From assembly GCF_000496755.2 (NCBI RefSeq), contig NZ_AYKS02000053.1, positions 55,026 through 119,025 of the forward strand: a DNA stretch of 64,000 nt. The letters are read 5' to 3'. The stretch is from Serratia sp. DD3. Lineage in GTDB: Bacteria; Pseudomonadota; Gammaproteobacteria; Enterobacterales; Enterobacteriaceae. Below, one piece after another: positions 18,173-26,794 of the stretch. How positions within the stretch are numbered: the stretch's first letter is position 1; every line of letters starts with the position of its first letter. The notes beneath the pieces were generated by a model, which searched no databases, was not told the origin of the DNA, and saw only the letters and a list, made by a program, of their open reading frames with translations. The translations under genes were made by a program, and so were the position numbers.

Positions 18173-18636
18173 AATCATTTGCTTGGGACAAGCTGGCAAC
18201 CATGAGTGCCGTCCTTATCATTACCGCCATCTTAACGGTTATTGGTAATGTTACCGCTGGCAAGGCCGCGATAGGTCCTTCGGTGGCGGGGATTGTGGTG
18301 ATTTATGCGATCGCGGTTTTTGCCCTGTTCGTGTGTCACTTGCCAGGGTTCAATAAGTTACCGGTGGTTTTTTGGGTCTGTATCATTGCTGTACTGTTTT
18401 CTGCACCGTTCTTTCCTGGTAATGAGTTTATTACACGGACGACGAGTGCGATCTCATTCGTACAAATGGGCCCGCCGACACTGGCTTACGCTGGCTTGGC
18501 ATTAGGTAAAGATTTGGACCTCTTTAAAAAGTTGTCATGGCGCATCGTTGTTGTATCCTTTGCGGTTTTCTTGGGAACCTTTTTGTTAGGTGCAGTCTTT
18601 GCCCAGATTGGTTTAAAAGTAGAAGGTATAATTTGA
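18169..18636 (+). CDS. Small membrane protein coupled to the DUF3100-like gene
   Basis: A 155-residue protein with four or five membrane helices (MSAVLIITAILTVIG, VAGIVVIYAIAVFALFV, PVVFWVCIIAVLFS, ISWRIVVVSFAVFLGT region). ATGA overlap with the upstream gene indicates strict translational coupling, and together the two come to about 426 residues. This suggests a two-subunit membrane carrier or exporter, or one split protein. VQMGPPTLAYAGLALGKDLDL is a conserved-looking loop. No named function. Confidence 0.65.
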   Translation: MKSFAWDKLATMSAVLIITAILTVIGNVTAGKAAIGPSVAGIVVIYAIAVFALFVCHLPGFNKLPVVFWVCIIAVLFSAPFFPGNEFITRTTSAISFVQMGPPTLAYAGLALGKDLDLFKKLSWRIVVVSFAVFLGTFLLGAVFAQIGLKVEGII

Positions 18637-18818
18637 GGATCGGCACTCTAAATAGCTGCGCGTAAAATGCTACACCGACCAAAAGCGTAAAGTGTAGCGG
18701 TATTAGGAACACTTATTTAGGAGCGCAGTGGTGATTCTCTGATGTTGATTTTTATATACCCGTCGTCAATCAAACGGTAGCTTGTATGGGGACGGGTATA
18801 TTTATCAAGGAAGTAACC

Positions 18819-20282
18819 ATGGAGCGTACGCAAGAGCAGCAACTGACCATTTTCAAAGATCGTGGATATAGCGATGACCTGTTACCAAAAGGGGAAAAGC
18901 AACGTAATTGGCGGGCCTTTAACTATTTTGCCTTGTGGATGGGGGCAATTCATAATGTGCCAAACTATATTGCGGTAGGTGGCTTTTTGATGTTAGGGCT
19001 ATCAACAGTATCAGTGATGATGGCTATCTCTTTTAGTGCACTGTTTATTGCGTTTGTCATGATCATGAATGGCGCTGCTGGCTCTAAGTATGGTATCCCT
19101 GGCGTGATGTTGTTACGTGCCTCTTATGGTGTCCGTGGCGCATTAGTACCTGGAGTATTGCGTGGCTGTATCGCTGCTATTATGTGGTTTGGTTTGCAGA
19201 ACTATGCTGGATCTTTAGCCTTACTTATCTTGATTGCTAAGGTCTGGCCTGGCTTTTTGCAGATAGGAAACGGCACTGTTTGGCTGGGTATATCGATTCC
19301 TGGTTTGATCTGCTTTCTTATTTTCTGGCTGTTGAATACGTTGCTTGGCTTTGGCGGGGGTAATGCGCTAAAAAAATTCACCACCCTACTTAACCCCTGT
19401 GTTTATATCGTTTTTGGTAGCATGGCGGTGTGGGCAGCTTCACTGGCTGGCATTGACAATATTATTCATTATGCCCCCCAGCATGTTGAACAAAGTGGTA
19501 GTGGCATCTTTCTTTTTTTTGTGATCATCAATGCTATCTTGGGGGTGTGGGCCGCACCGGCAATCACCGCTGCCGATTTTACGCAAAATGCGGTCAGCTT
19601 CAAACAGCAGGCAATCGGCCAGGCTGCGAGCTATTTTGTGGGTTACACGCTGTTCGCTATTTTAAGCGTGATAATATTGGTCGGTGCCACTATTCATTAT
19701 GGTGTCAATACTTGGAATGTGATGGATATCATTCAAAAATGGGATAGCACGTTTGCTACACTGTTTGCTGGGCTGGTTATATTGATGACTACCGTCTCCA
19801 TCAATGCGGCCTGTAATCTGATTCCAGCGGGTTATCAGATAGCCGCCTTAGCGCCTCGGCATCTTAATTACAAAAATGGTATCGTGATTGCCAGTATTAT
19901 CAGTGTCATTATTTGCCCTTGGAAGTTAATGGAGAGCCAGGATAGCATCTACTTCTTTCTAGACATTATTGGCGGGATGTTAGGCCCGGTGGTGGGGGTT
20001 ATGCTCGCGCATTATTTTATTGTGATGCAGGGTAGGATTGATTTAAATACCCTTTATTCTAGCCCGGGTGAGACTGGCGAGTATAACAATGGCATTAATT
20101 CCAAAGCATTTTATGCAACAATTATTGCGATTGTTATCTCTTTAGGGAGTAAGTTTGTCCCTTATTTTGAAACCTTATCTCGCTTATCTTGGTTTGTTGG
20201 GGTTATCTCTGCTGTTATGATTTATTTGTTCATGCAAAGCAGAAGTAAAAAAGGTTCTCTGGGTCAGACTGCAAACAGCTGA
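18819..20282 (+). CDS. NCS1-family nucleobase/allantoin-type permease
   Basis: A 487-residue permease of the nucleobase:cation symporter-1 family with about twelve helices. The N-terminal RNWRAFNYFALWMGAIHNVPNY corresponds to the family segment containing the Trp and Asn that contact substrate and sodium; SKYGIPGVMLLRASYGVRGA is the second typical motif. AAGGAAGTAACC precedes the ATG. It lies 183 bases after the membrane pair and before carbamate kinase. Known members carry cytosine, allantoin, hydantoins or uracil, so a ureide-like or cyclic amide substrate would fit the locus; this is inference. Confidence 0.88.
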   Translation: MERTQEQQLTIFKDRGYSDDLLPKGEKQRNWRAFNYFALWMGAIHNVPNYIAVGGFLMLGLSTVSVMMAISFSALFIAFVMIMNGAAGSKYGIPGVMLLRASYGVRGALVPGVLRGCIAAIMWFGLQNYAGSLALLILIAKVWPGFLQIGNGTVWLGISIPGLICFLIFWLLNTLLGFGGGNALKKFTTLLNPCVYIVFGSMAVWAASLAGIDNIIHYAPQHVEQSGSGIFLFFVIINAILGVWAAPAITAADFTQNAVSFKQQAIGQAASYFVGYTLFAILSVIILVGATIHYGVNTWNVMDIIQKWDSTFATLFAGLVILMTTVSINAACNLIPAGYQIAALAPRHLNYKNGIVIASIISVIICPWKLMESQDSIYFFLDIIGGMLGPVVGVMLAHYFIVMQGRIDLNTLYSSPGETGEYNNGINSKAFYATIIAIVISLGSKFVPYFETLSRLSWFVGVISAVMIYLFMQSRSKKGSLGQTANS

Positions 20283-20439
20283 TCGTTTTTATTATTGATT
20301 TTTTGCACCTTGGTTTCAGTTTAGAAACCATTAATAACTATTTATTGTAATAGTGAATAGCCTATTCCCGTAATGGGATTTAAATAAATATCGTAACTCG
20401 AAACGTGGTTAATCGCGTTTCCTTTAATGGATTAAATAA

Positions 20440-21390
20440 ATGAAAGAACTTGTTGTGGTTGCCATTGGTGGCAACAGTATCATTAAAGACAATGCCAGCC
20501 AGTCGATTGAACATCAGACCGAAGCAGTAAAAACGGTCGCTCACTCGGTGCTGGAGATGCTGGCATCGGATTATAATATTGTGCTTACTCATGGCAATGG
20601 TCCTCAGGTCGGGTTGGATTTACGTCGTTCAGAGATTGCACACGAACAAGAAGGGTTACCGCTGACCCCTCTGGCCAATTGTGTGGCAGATACCCAAGGG
20701 GGGATCGGTTATCTTATTCAGCAGGCACTGAATAACCGCTTGGCATTGCGTGGTGAACAGCAGGCAGTGACCGTGATTACCCAGGTTGAAGTCGACCGGA
20801 ATGACCCCGGCTTCACCCATCCAACCAAGCCGATTGGTGCTTTTTTCAGTGCGGAACAGCGTGATAGATTATTGCAGCAGCATCCTACCTGGCATTTTAT
20901 CGAAGACTCAGGGCGCGGTTATCGCCGAGTCGTCGCGTCTCCTGAACCAAAGCGCATTTTAGAATCCGGTGCAATTAATGCATTGATTAACCAAGGCTTT
21001 GTGGTTATTGCAGCCGGTGGCGGTGGGATCCCGGTGATACGTGACCAGCAAGGCGATTATCAAAGCATTGACGCAGTTATTGATAAAGATTTATCCACTG
21101 CGCTACTGGCTCAAGAGATCGGTGCTGATGTGTTGGTCATTACCACGGGGGTAGAGAAAGTCTGTATCCACTTTGGCAAACCTGAACAGCGAGCGCTAAA
21201 CAAGGTTAGTGTGGCAGAAATGACTCGCTATCAGGAAGAAGGGCACTTTCCTGCGGGGAGTATGTTGCCGAAAATTATCGCCAGTTTGGATTTTTTACGC
21301 CATGGTGGGAAACGCGTCATAATCACTTCGCCGGACTGTCTGCCTGCGGCGCTGCGCGGTGAAACCGGTACCCACATCGTTAACCAGTAA
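20440..21390 (+). CDS. arcC: Carbamate kinase
   Basis: A 316-residue amino-acid-kinase-fold enzyme that makes ATP from carbamoyl phosphate and ADP, yielding carbamate. Signatures: VVVAIGGNSII at the N-terminus, LTHGNGPQVGL near 50, VIAAGGGGIPV near 189 and AVIDKDLSTALLA near 210; the C-terminal FPAGSMLPK is typical. Full length. As last gene of the fdrA locus it is the ATP-yielding step, equivalent to YbcF (AllK) in E. coli. An arginine-deiminase role is unlikely since arcA/arcB are absent here. An intrinsic terminator follows. Confidence 0.95.
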   Translation: MKELVVVAIGGNSIIKDNASQSIEHQTEAVKTVAHSVLEMLASDYNIVLTHGNGPQVGLDLRRSEIAHEQEGLPLTPLANCVADTQGGIGYLIQQALNNRLALRGEQQAVTVITQVEVDRNDPGFTHPTKPIGAFFSAEQRDRLLQQHPTWHFIEDSGRGYRRVVASPEPKRILESGAINALINQGFVVIAAGGGGIPVIRDQQGDYQSIDAVIDKDLSTALLAQEIGADVLVITTGVEKVCIHFGKPEQRALNKVSVAEMTRYQEEGHFPAGSMLPKIIASLDFLRHGGKRVIITSPDCLPAALRGETGTHIVNQ

Positions 21391-21453
21391 GAAACCCGTA
21401 GCGGCTGTAAGTTGCTCACCGCAAGCAGCGGCAATCAATTATTATCGGGTAAC

Positions 21454-21479
21454 GGGCCTGCATCGCAGGCCCAATTTTT
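21454..21479 (+). terminator. Terminator of the fdrA-carbamate kinase locus
   Basis: A 7-bp GC-rich stem (GGGCCTG/CAGGCCC) with a 5-nt loop followed by AATTTTT, 64 bases after the carbamate kinase stop. Confidence 0.8.
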
Positions 21480-21566
21480 GGCTAGCGTAAAATAACAAAT
21501 GTTGTGGTGAGTAGATTGAATTGTATTGCTAGGGCCTTGCCACACGCGTAGATGCGTCACCCAAGG

Positions 21567-22319
21567 TCAGGGGGTTTCAGTTGTGCCGGTGACCAAGGTG
21601 GTGACCTCTTGGCTATCCCAAATAAACTGGCCTTGATAGACTGAGCCTGCAGTATGAATAGAGTTAAGGGATTCAGTGAGTTGTAGCTGACAACGCCCTT
21701 GCAGCGGTGCAAATTCGATTACTCTGGCGGCATGGCAATCAAAGAATTTATTCACTTGTGGATAGAGTGCCTTATACAAGCTCTCTTTCAGCGAAAATAT
21801 CAGTGTCAGCGCCAGATTAAAAGGCATGCCACTGTGTGCCAGCAGCTGGTTTTCCTGCTCATTAATAATCATTTCTCGCAGATTCGCCGCCACGTCAGCT
21901 TTCATAATCAGCTCAGTATCAATCCCTAAGAATCCATTATCCTGAGCCTGAGAAGTGACAACAATCGCTGAACGGTGATGGTGTGAAATCGAACCAATAA
22001 CCTGAGCTGGCCAGATCGGGGCACGATCTTCCCCTTGGCGTAACTCAAAGCCGTGGATACCGAGAGCGTCCAGTTGTTGCTGGGCACAATATCGCCCAGC
22101 CAAATATTCCGCCTTACGCTTGATGATTGCCTGGCAGAATTGTTCAGGCAACGGAATGTTCCATTGGTTGAACAAGGTATCGTGATAATAGCGGGGGTCG
22201 AATCGGATTTGATGAAACCTGACGCTGGGCCGATCACCTAGGTAGCCTTGTACTTCCGCCGTAATAAAACCCGCTGAGTGACTGAGGTTCAAACTAGCTG
22301 TGTGGGTTAAGGTAAACAT
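21567..22319 (-). CDS. EntD-type 4'-phosphopantetheinyl transferase
   Basis: A 250-residue Sfp/EntD-class enzyme that loads the phosphopantetheine arm of CoA onto carrier domains, usually of siderophore synthetases. The catalytic motifs are complete: SISHHH at 110-115, GIDTE at 132-136 (Mg ligands) and FSLKESLYK at 175-183. No enterobactin or other synthetase gene lies nearby, so its partner must be elsewhere. Convergent with carbamate kinase. Confidence 0.9.
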   Translation of the reverse strand: MFTLTHTASLNLSHSAGFITAEVQGYLGDRPSVRFHQIRFDPRYYHDTLFNQWNIPLPEQFCQAIIKRKAEYLAGRYCAQQQLDALGIHGFELRQGEDRAPIWPAQVIGSISHHHRSAIVVTSQAQDNGFLGIDTELIMKADVAANLREMIINEQENQLLAHSGMPFNLALTLIFSLKESLYKALYPQVNKFFDCHAARVIEFAPLQGRCQLQLTESLNSIHTAGSVYQGQFIWDSQEVTTLVTGTTETP

Positions 22320-22857
22320 AAAATCGTTCCAACCAGCGATAGCGGCAATATGCCTCTGCCATCTTTTAATAAGAGAGATCTAAGAGCAACTTTATCCGGG
22401 CAGCCTCGCCGCACTTACCACCTGATGGCTATCCAACGTGGGGCTAAAACCAGGCCTCACGACCTCTGTTCAGAAGACTTACACCACAGCATTAGTCAGC
22501 GTGTTTAGCTGTTGCACTATACCGACATGATAGCACTGTGACAAAAAAGTAAAACAGACGGTCGATGGGAAATTGTTGGCAATTCAATAAGTAGAAAGCA
22601 AGATGCTGGATAGTAAAAAAAGATCTTGCGCAATTTTTGCTATCCGGCCCATAGCCCGTGTTGATGGTTGGGCGTAATATGCTGATACCTTGGCTATTTT
22701 AAGTTATAGAGAACAGTCATTGCTGGCACTGCTGCTTATACTTTGCAAAGTGAAGCACCAGGGATAAGTGAATGATATGCAGGTGGAGTGCGCTCTTCTC
22801 TGCCGCTGAGGGAGTTTTCAAGGAAATACTTTCTTACTAATAACAATGAGGATGGTT
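22320..22857. other. 538-bp intergenic region, promoters only
   Basis: Divergent promoter space between the entD-like gene and the exported AstE-like gene. I see no coding frame, tRNA-like fold or clear Fur box. A possible leader hairpin GGCAGCCTCGCC...GGCTAT and a A/T-rich stretch at 22605-22630 are unremarkable. Confidence 0.5.
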
Positions 22858-23952
22858 ATGTATAAAGTGACGATGTTGGCAGTATTGCTTGCAGGGGCGC
22901 TCAATGCGCAGGCAGCTATGGTCTATACCGGGGATAAAATTGATGGTCATCCGGTGATCAGCAAGTTGGATGTCGATGACCTACAGGCAGGTAAGGTTTA
23001 CCGTTTTATGTTCCAAGGGGCGAGTAACGGCATTGGCCAGCATTGGTATGTGCCAGTTTTAGTGGCGAAAGGGGCGACGCCGGGTCCTAAACTGGGTCTG
23101 CAAGCGGCGGTGCATGGTGATGAACTGAATGGTATCCGAGTCATACAACAGGTGTTTGAACAGTTAAACCCGGCAGAACTGAAAGGGACTGTTGTTGGGG
23201 CGCTGGGTGCCAACCCAACGGGTATGCTGGCGAATAATCGTAATTGGCAGGTACCAACAGATGGCGGTTATACGGTTGATTTTAACCGCATCTGGCCGGG
23301 TAAAGAGAAAGGTAACCCAGCTGAACAGCAAGCTTGGTTGTTGTGGAATAATTTGTGGGCCGGTAATGCAAATCTATTTGTCGATATGCATACTCAGAGC
23401 ACCGGTACCGAATATCCCCTGTTTATCTATGCCGATTACCGTAACCCGCAAGTGAAGAAAATGGCTGAACTGTTCCCGGCGGATCAGATTAAAGCCGATC
23501 CCGGTGAAAAAGGCACGGTAGAAACCACGTTTGTCGAACAGAAAATTCCTGCTATTACCCTCGAAATTGGCCAGCCAAAACTTTATCAGCCAGAACTTAT
23601 TGCACGCAGCCTTACTGGGGTGCGTAACCTGATGGTTGATCAAGGGATGACTCCAGGCAAATTAGGGGCGACTGCGAAAGAGCAAAAAACCTATATCGGC
23701 AATGAGATGACTTCAATTAGAGCTGAGATGGGTGGGTTTGCTGAAGTTCTGGTGAAAGTCGGGGATTCCGTGGTTAAAGGGCAGAAAGTTGCGGTGCAAC
23801 GTAATGCTTTTGGCGATATTCTTCGTGAATATACGGCAACTCAAACTGGCAAGGTATTGGCCATTGGCAATGATCCGCTGCGTGAGTCTGGTGCTTTGCT
23901 GGTGCGTATCCTGTTTACCAACCCAGATGCCAAGTGTGCAGACGGTTGCTAA
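22858..23952 (+). CDS. Exported AstE/AspA-like succinylglutamate desuccinylase family protein
   Basis: A 364-residue protein of the M14/AstE-AspA zinc hydrolase family. A cleavable signal peptide is clear (YKVTMLAVLLAGALNAQA, cleavage after about residue 19), so it acts in the periplasm. The zinc site is HGDELNG (His86, Glu89) and the later DMHTQST near 176-182. The C-terminal 80 residues (GFAEVLVKVGDSVVKGQ) form the biotinyl-like barrel common in this group. Of three nearby ATGs the one at 22858 is best placed behind GAGG. The substrate is probably an N-acylated amino acid or amide, but this is not determinable. Confidence 0.87.
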   Translation: MYKVTMLAVLLAGALNAQAAMVYTGDKIDGHPVISKLDVDDLQAGKVYRFMFQGASNGIGQHWYVPVLVAKGATPGPKLGLQAAVHGDELNGIRVIQQVFEQLNPAELKGTVVGALGANPTGMLANNRNWQVPTDGGYTVDFNRIWPGKEKGNPAEQQAWLLWNNLWAGNANLFVDMHTQSTGTEYPLFIYADYRNPQVKKMAELFPADQIKADPGEKGTVETTFVEQKIPAITLEIGQPKLYQPELIARSLTGVRNLMVDQGMTPGKLGATAKEQKTYIGNEMTSIRAEMGGFAEVLVKVGDSVVKGQKVAVQRNAFGDILREYTATQTGKVLAIGNDPLRESGALLVRILFTNPDAKCADGC

Positions 23953-23982
23953 TAACTGATTGATAGCGCACAGGTTTAAAAC

Positions 23983-24010
23983 AACTGAACCTCATCCCTG
24001 AGGTTCAGTT
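23983..24010 (-). terminator. Terminator of fdhF
   Basis: A 12-bp perfect stem (AACTGAACCTCA/TGAGGTTCAGTT) with a 4-nt loop. On the minus strand it is followed by GTTTTAAAC, so it can end fdhF; it may also serve the convergent gene. Confidence 0.75.
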
Positions 24011-24027
24011 AGAGTGGCATCACTTCG

Positions 24028-26172
24028 TTAGCCAGCCGCCGCCTCCCGTAGGCGCTGCTTGATTTTGCTGTACTCCTGCTGAACAAAATATTCCGCTTGC
24101 TCCTGATCCTTGATCGTTTCGATCTGCACCGCACAATATTTATATTCCGGTGTTTTGGTAATCGGGCTCAGGTTTTCTGCCACCAGTTCGTTACAGGCAC
24201 CAATCCACCATTGGTAGGTCATATAAATGGCCCCCCGGTTTGGACGGTCACTGACATTGGCACGGGTGATGACCTTACCTTGACGTGAGCGCACCCACAC
24301 CAGTGCCTGATCTTCAACCCCCAGGCGTGCGGCGTCTTCAGTGTTGATCTGCGCGTATCCTGGTTCATCAGCCAATGCCACCAGTGCCTTACAGTTACCG
24401 GTCATCGAACGGCAAGAGTAATGGCCCACCTCACGCACGGTAGAGAGCACCAATGGGTACTCGTCACTGACCTGATCGATGGGGGGGGCCCAGTCACAGG
24501 TAAAAAACTCGGCTTTGCCACTGGGGCGTGAGAATTTCCCTCCCTGATACAGGTAAGAGGTTCCCAGATGTTCCAAGGTAGGGCAAGGCCATTGAATGTA
24601 GCCTAAGTCCCCCATTTTCTCGTAGGTGGCACCGTAATAGATTGGGCACAGTTCACGCAGCTCGTCCCAGATTTCCTGCGTGTCGTTGTAGTGCATGGGG
24701 TAACCCATAGCGGTAGACATCAGGCTGATAATCTGCCAGTCGGTCTTCACATCACCTACGGGTTCAACGGCTTTATAGAAGCGCTGGAAGCCACGGTCTG
24801 CAGCGGTATACACCCCTTCATGTTCCCCCCAGGAGGTTGCTGGGAAGATAACATCCGCAATGGATGCGGTTTTGGTCATAAAGATATCTTGCACGATCAA
24901 CAGTTCCAGTTTTTCAAAGGTTCTGCGGATAGTGGCAAGATCAGGCTCCGTCTGTAGTGGGTCTTCCCCCATAATGTAGTGGGCTTTGAGTTTGCCATGG
25001 TCAATATTGTGTGGCACTTCACTCAGGGCATAGCCAATTTCGGCAGGCATGGCGGCGATACCCCAGGCCTTGGCGAATCTTTCCCGCGCTTGTGCATCTG
25101 TGACCTGGGCATAACCCGGCAGGGTATTGGGTAATGCCCCCATATCACAGGCACCTTGCACGTTATTCTGCCCACGTACCGGGTTGACCCCCACATTGGG
25201 TTTACCCAGATTACCCGTCAGCATCGCCAGGCTGGTGAGTGACCGCACGGTTTCCACACCCTGATAGAACTGCGTGACACCCATGCCCCACAAGATAGTT
25301 GCCGTAGGTGAGGTGGCATACATCCGCGCAGTATCACGGATCTGCTGGGCGCTAAGCCCGGTAGTTTTCTCAACCGACTCTGGCGGGTACTTGGCGACGA
25401 TAGCGCGATACTCATCAAACTGTTCGGTATGATTTTCAACAAATGACTGATCGTACAGATTCTCTTCAATGATCACATAGGCGAGGGCATTGAGCAGGGC
25501 AATATTGGAGCCGTTTTTCAGCGGCAAATGAATATCTGCAATACGCGTCGTTTCAATATAGCGTGGATCGCAAACAATAATTTTTGCCCCTTTATCTTTC
25601 GCCTTAAGAATACGGCGAGCGACAATAGGGTGAGAGTCTGCGGCGTTATAGCCGAAGACAAAAATACATTGTGTGTCCTCAATCTCAACGATTGAGTTAC
25701 TCATGGCGCCGTTACCGACCGAACGCTGCAGACCTGCAACCGAAGGGCCGTGTCAGACACGCGCGCAACAGTCGATATTGTTAGTACCGACCGTAGCGCG
25801 CGCAAATTTTTGCATGATGTAGTTGGCTTCGTTACCTGGTCCACGTGAAGAGCCGGTGGTCATAATGGCATCAGGACCGTACTTTTCTTTGATGGCGAGC
25901 AAACGTGAACTGGCGAACTCAATAGCCTCTTCCCAAGAGACCGACTCCAATTTTCCGCCACGTTGCCGACGGATCATCGGCGTTTTCAGGCGCGGAGTCA
26001 GGATCTTGGTATCGTGAACGAAGTCCCAGCCGTAATATCCTTTTAGGCATAACTCGCCCTGATTGGTCACACCATTTGCACCTTCGGCTTTGATGATTCT
26101 GCCGTTGTCTACTACCAGATTGATTTTGCAACCTGAGGCGCAATAAGGGCAGACCGTGATGACTTTCTTCAT
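24028..26172 (-). CDS. fdhF: Formate dehydrogenase H, selenocysteine-containing
   Basis: A 714-residue molybdenum/tungsten-bis-MGD formate dehydrogenase, when the in-frame TGA at 25755-25753 (codon 140) is read as selenocysteine. The result, CCARV-Sec-HGPSVAGL, is exactly the E. coli FdhF active site, where Sec is also residue 140. The N-terminal CPYCASGC motif binds a [4Fe-4S] cluster; WGMGVTQF and the C-terminal cofactor domain are intact. FdhF oxidises formate to CO2 and in E. coli feeds hydrogenase-3. Here no hyc/hyf operon is in sight, only a hyfH remnant directly upstream, so its electron acceptor is uncertain. A GG-N10-GC sigma-54-like element lies about 110 bases upstream. If TGA were a true stop only the first 139 residues would be made. 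Confidence 0.96.
25712..25755 (-). promoter_or_regulatory. Selenocysteine UGA with SECIS element of fdhF
   Basis: The TGA codon is followed at once by a hairpin-forming stretch with GTTGCAGGTCTGCAG, which contains the GGTCTGC loop and bulged T recognised by SelB. It is nearly identical to the E. coli fdhF SECIS, so Sec insertion is well supported. Confidence 0.93.
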
Positions 26173-26280
26173 CTACAGCACTCCTTTTTTATTGCCATTG
26201 GGAAGTACAGTATTCGCCTTCCCGACCCATCACTACGGCGGAGAAACCGCCAGTGATAAAAAAATCTTCACACTTATTTA

Positions 26281-26295
26281 GCATAATCAGCACCC
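26281..26295 (-). promoter_or_regulatory. Possible sigma-54 promoter of fdhF
   Basis: On the minus strand GGTGCTGATTATGC has the invariant GG-N10-GC of -24/-12 promoters; flanking bases match the consensus only partly. E. coli fdhF is sigma-54/FhlA dependent, which motivates the call. I do not see a clear FhlA site upstream. Confidence 0.35.
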
Positions 26296-26346
26296 GCATA
26301 ATTTGATATGGATTGGTCTCTGGGCTGAATTTTGGCTAAAACTCAC

Positions 26347-26712
26347 TCAAAGTAACTCAAAACTGTCAACGTTACCCGACGCGGATAACTGGCGATAAAC
26401 CTGTTGGACTGCTTGCGATACCTTTTCGGTGATTGGAAAATAAAACGCCACAACATCCGGTTGAATACCAAGAAAAATCACTTCTTCAACAACCGACTTG
26501 CTGGTGGTAAATGGCTGTTGGCAGCAACGGCAATTCACCAAGGTAAACGTAGCGCGTGTATAGAGGTCGGCTTTCTGCATCACCGCCATTTCAAACTCTT
26601 CGCTCAGCGTCTGGGGCTTAAGCGCACGACCTTGTTGTCGCGTATGAAGAAATGGGGGATCTCGGTGAATTAATAATAAAGTGGCAAATTTCGGTCGCCT
26701 TACGTTTTCCAT
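26347..26712 (-). pseudogene. hyfH: Degenerate HyfH/HycF remnant
   Basis: The 121-residue frame contains LSEEFEMAV-QKADLYTRATFTLVNC, which aligns with the C-terminal half of HyfH/HycF, the ferredoxin-like subunit of formate hydrogenlyase (E. coli HyfH has NKADLYTRATF in the same place). The preceding region, where two CxxCxxCxxxCP cluster motifs should be, has no cysteines. The downstream CPxCK motif is replaced by KVSQAV. So the iron-sulfur part is gone and only a fragment is left, lying between the DmsA-like gene and fdhF on the same strand. It is a trace of a lost hyf-type operon. A small functional protein re-using the fragment cannot be excluded. Confidence 0.68.
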
Positions 26713-26794
26713 CTTATGGATTTATGGTGCCTGCGACCGAATCAGGGGCCAAAGGCGTGGCCCCTATTATCAGGTTTAGGTCCTCAGGTTTAGC

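Noticed and set aside
20440..21390. Carbamate kinase as part of an arginine deiminase pathway
   Set aside because: No arcA, arcB or arcD gene lies near; the neighbours are FdrA and DUF1116 proteins.
25753..25755. Stop codon splitting the formate dehydrogenase gene, suggesting a pseudogene
   Set aside because: It is the Sec codon at position 140 with a SECIS downstream; both halves are otherwise intact.
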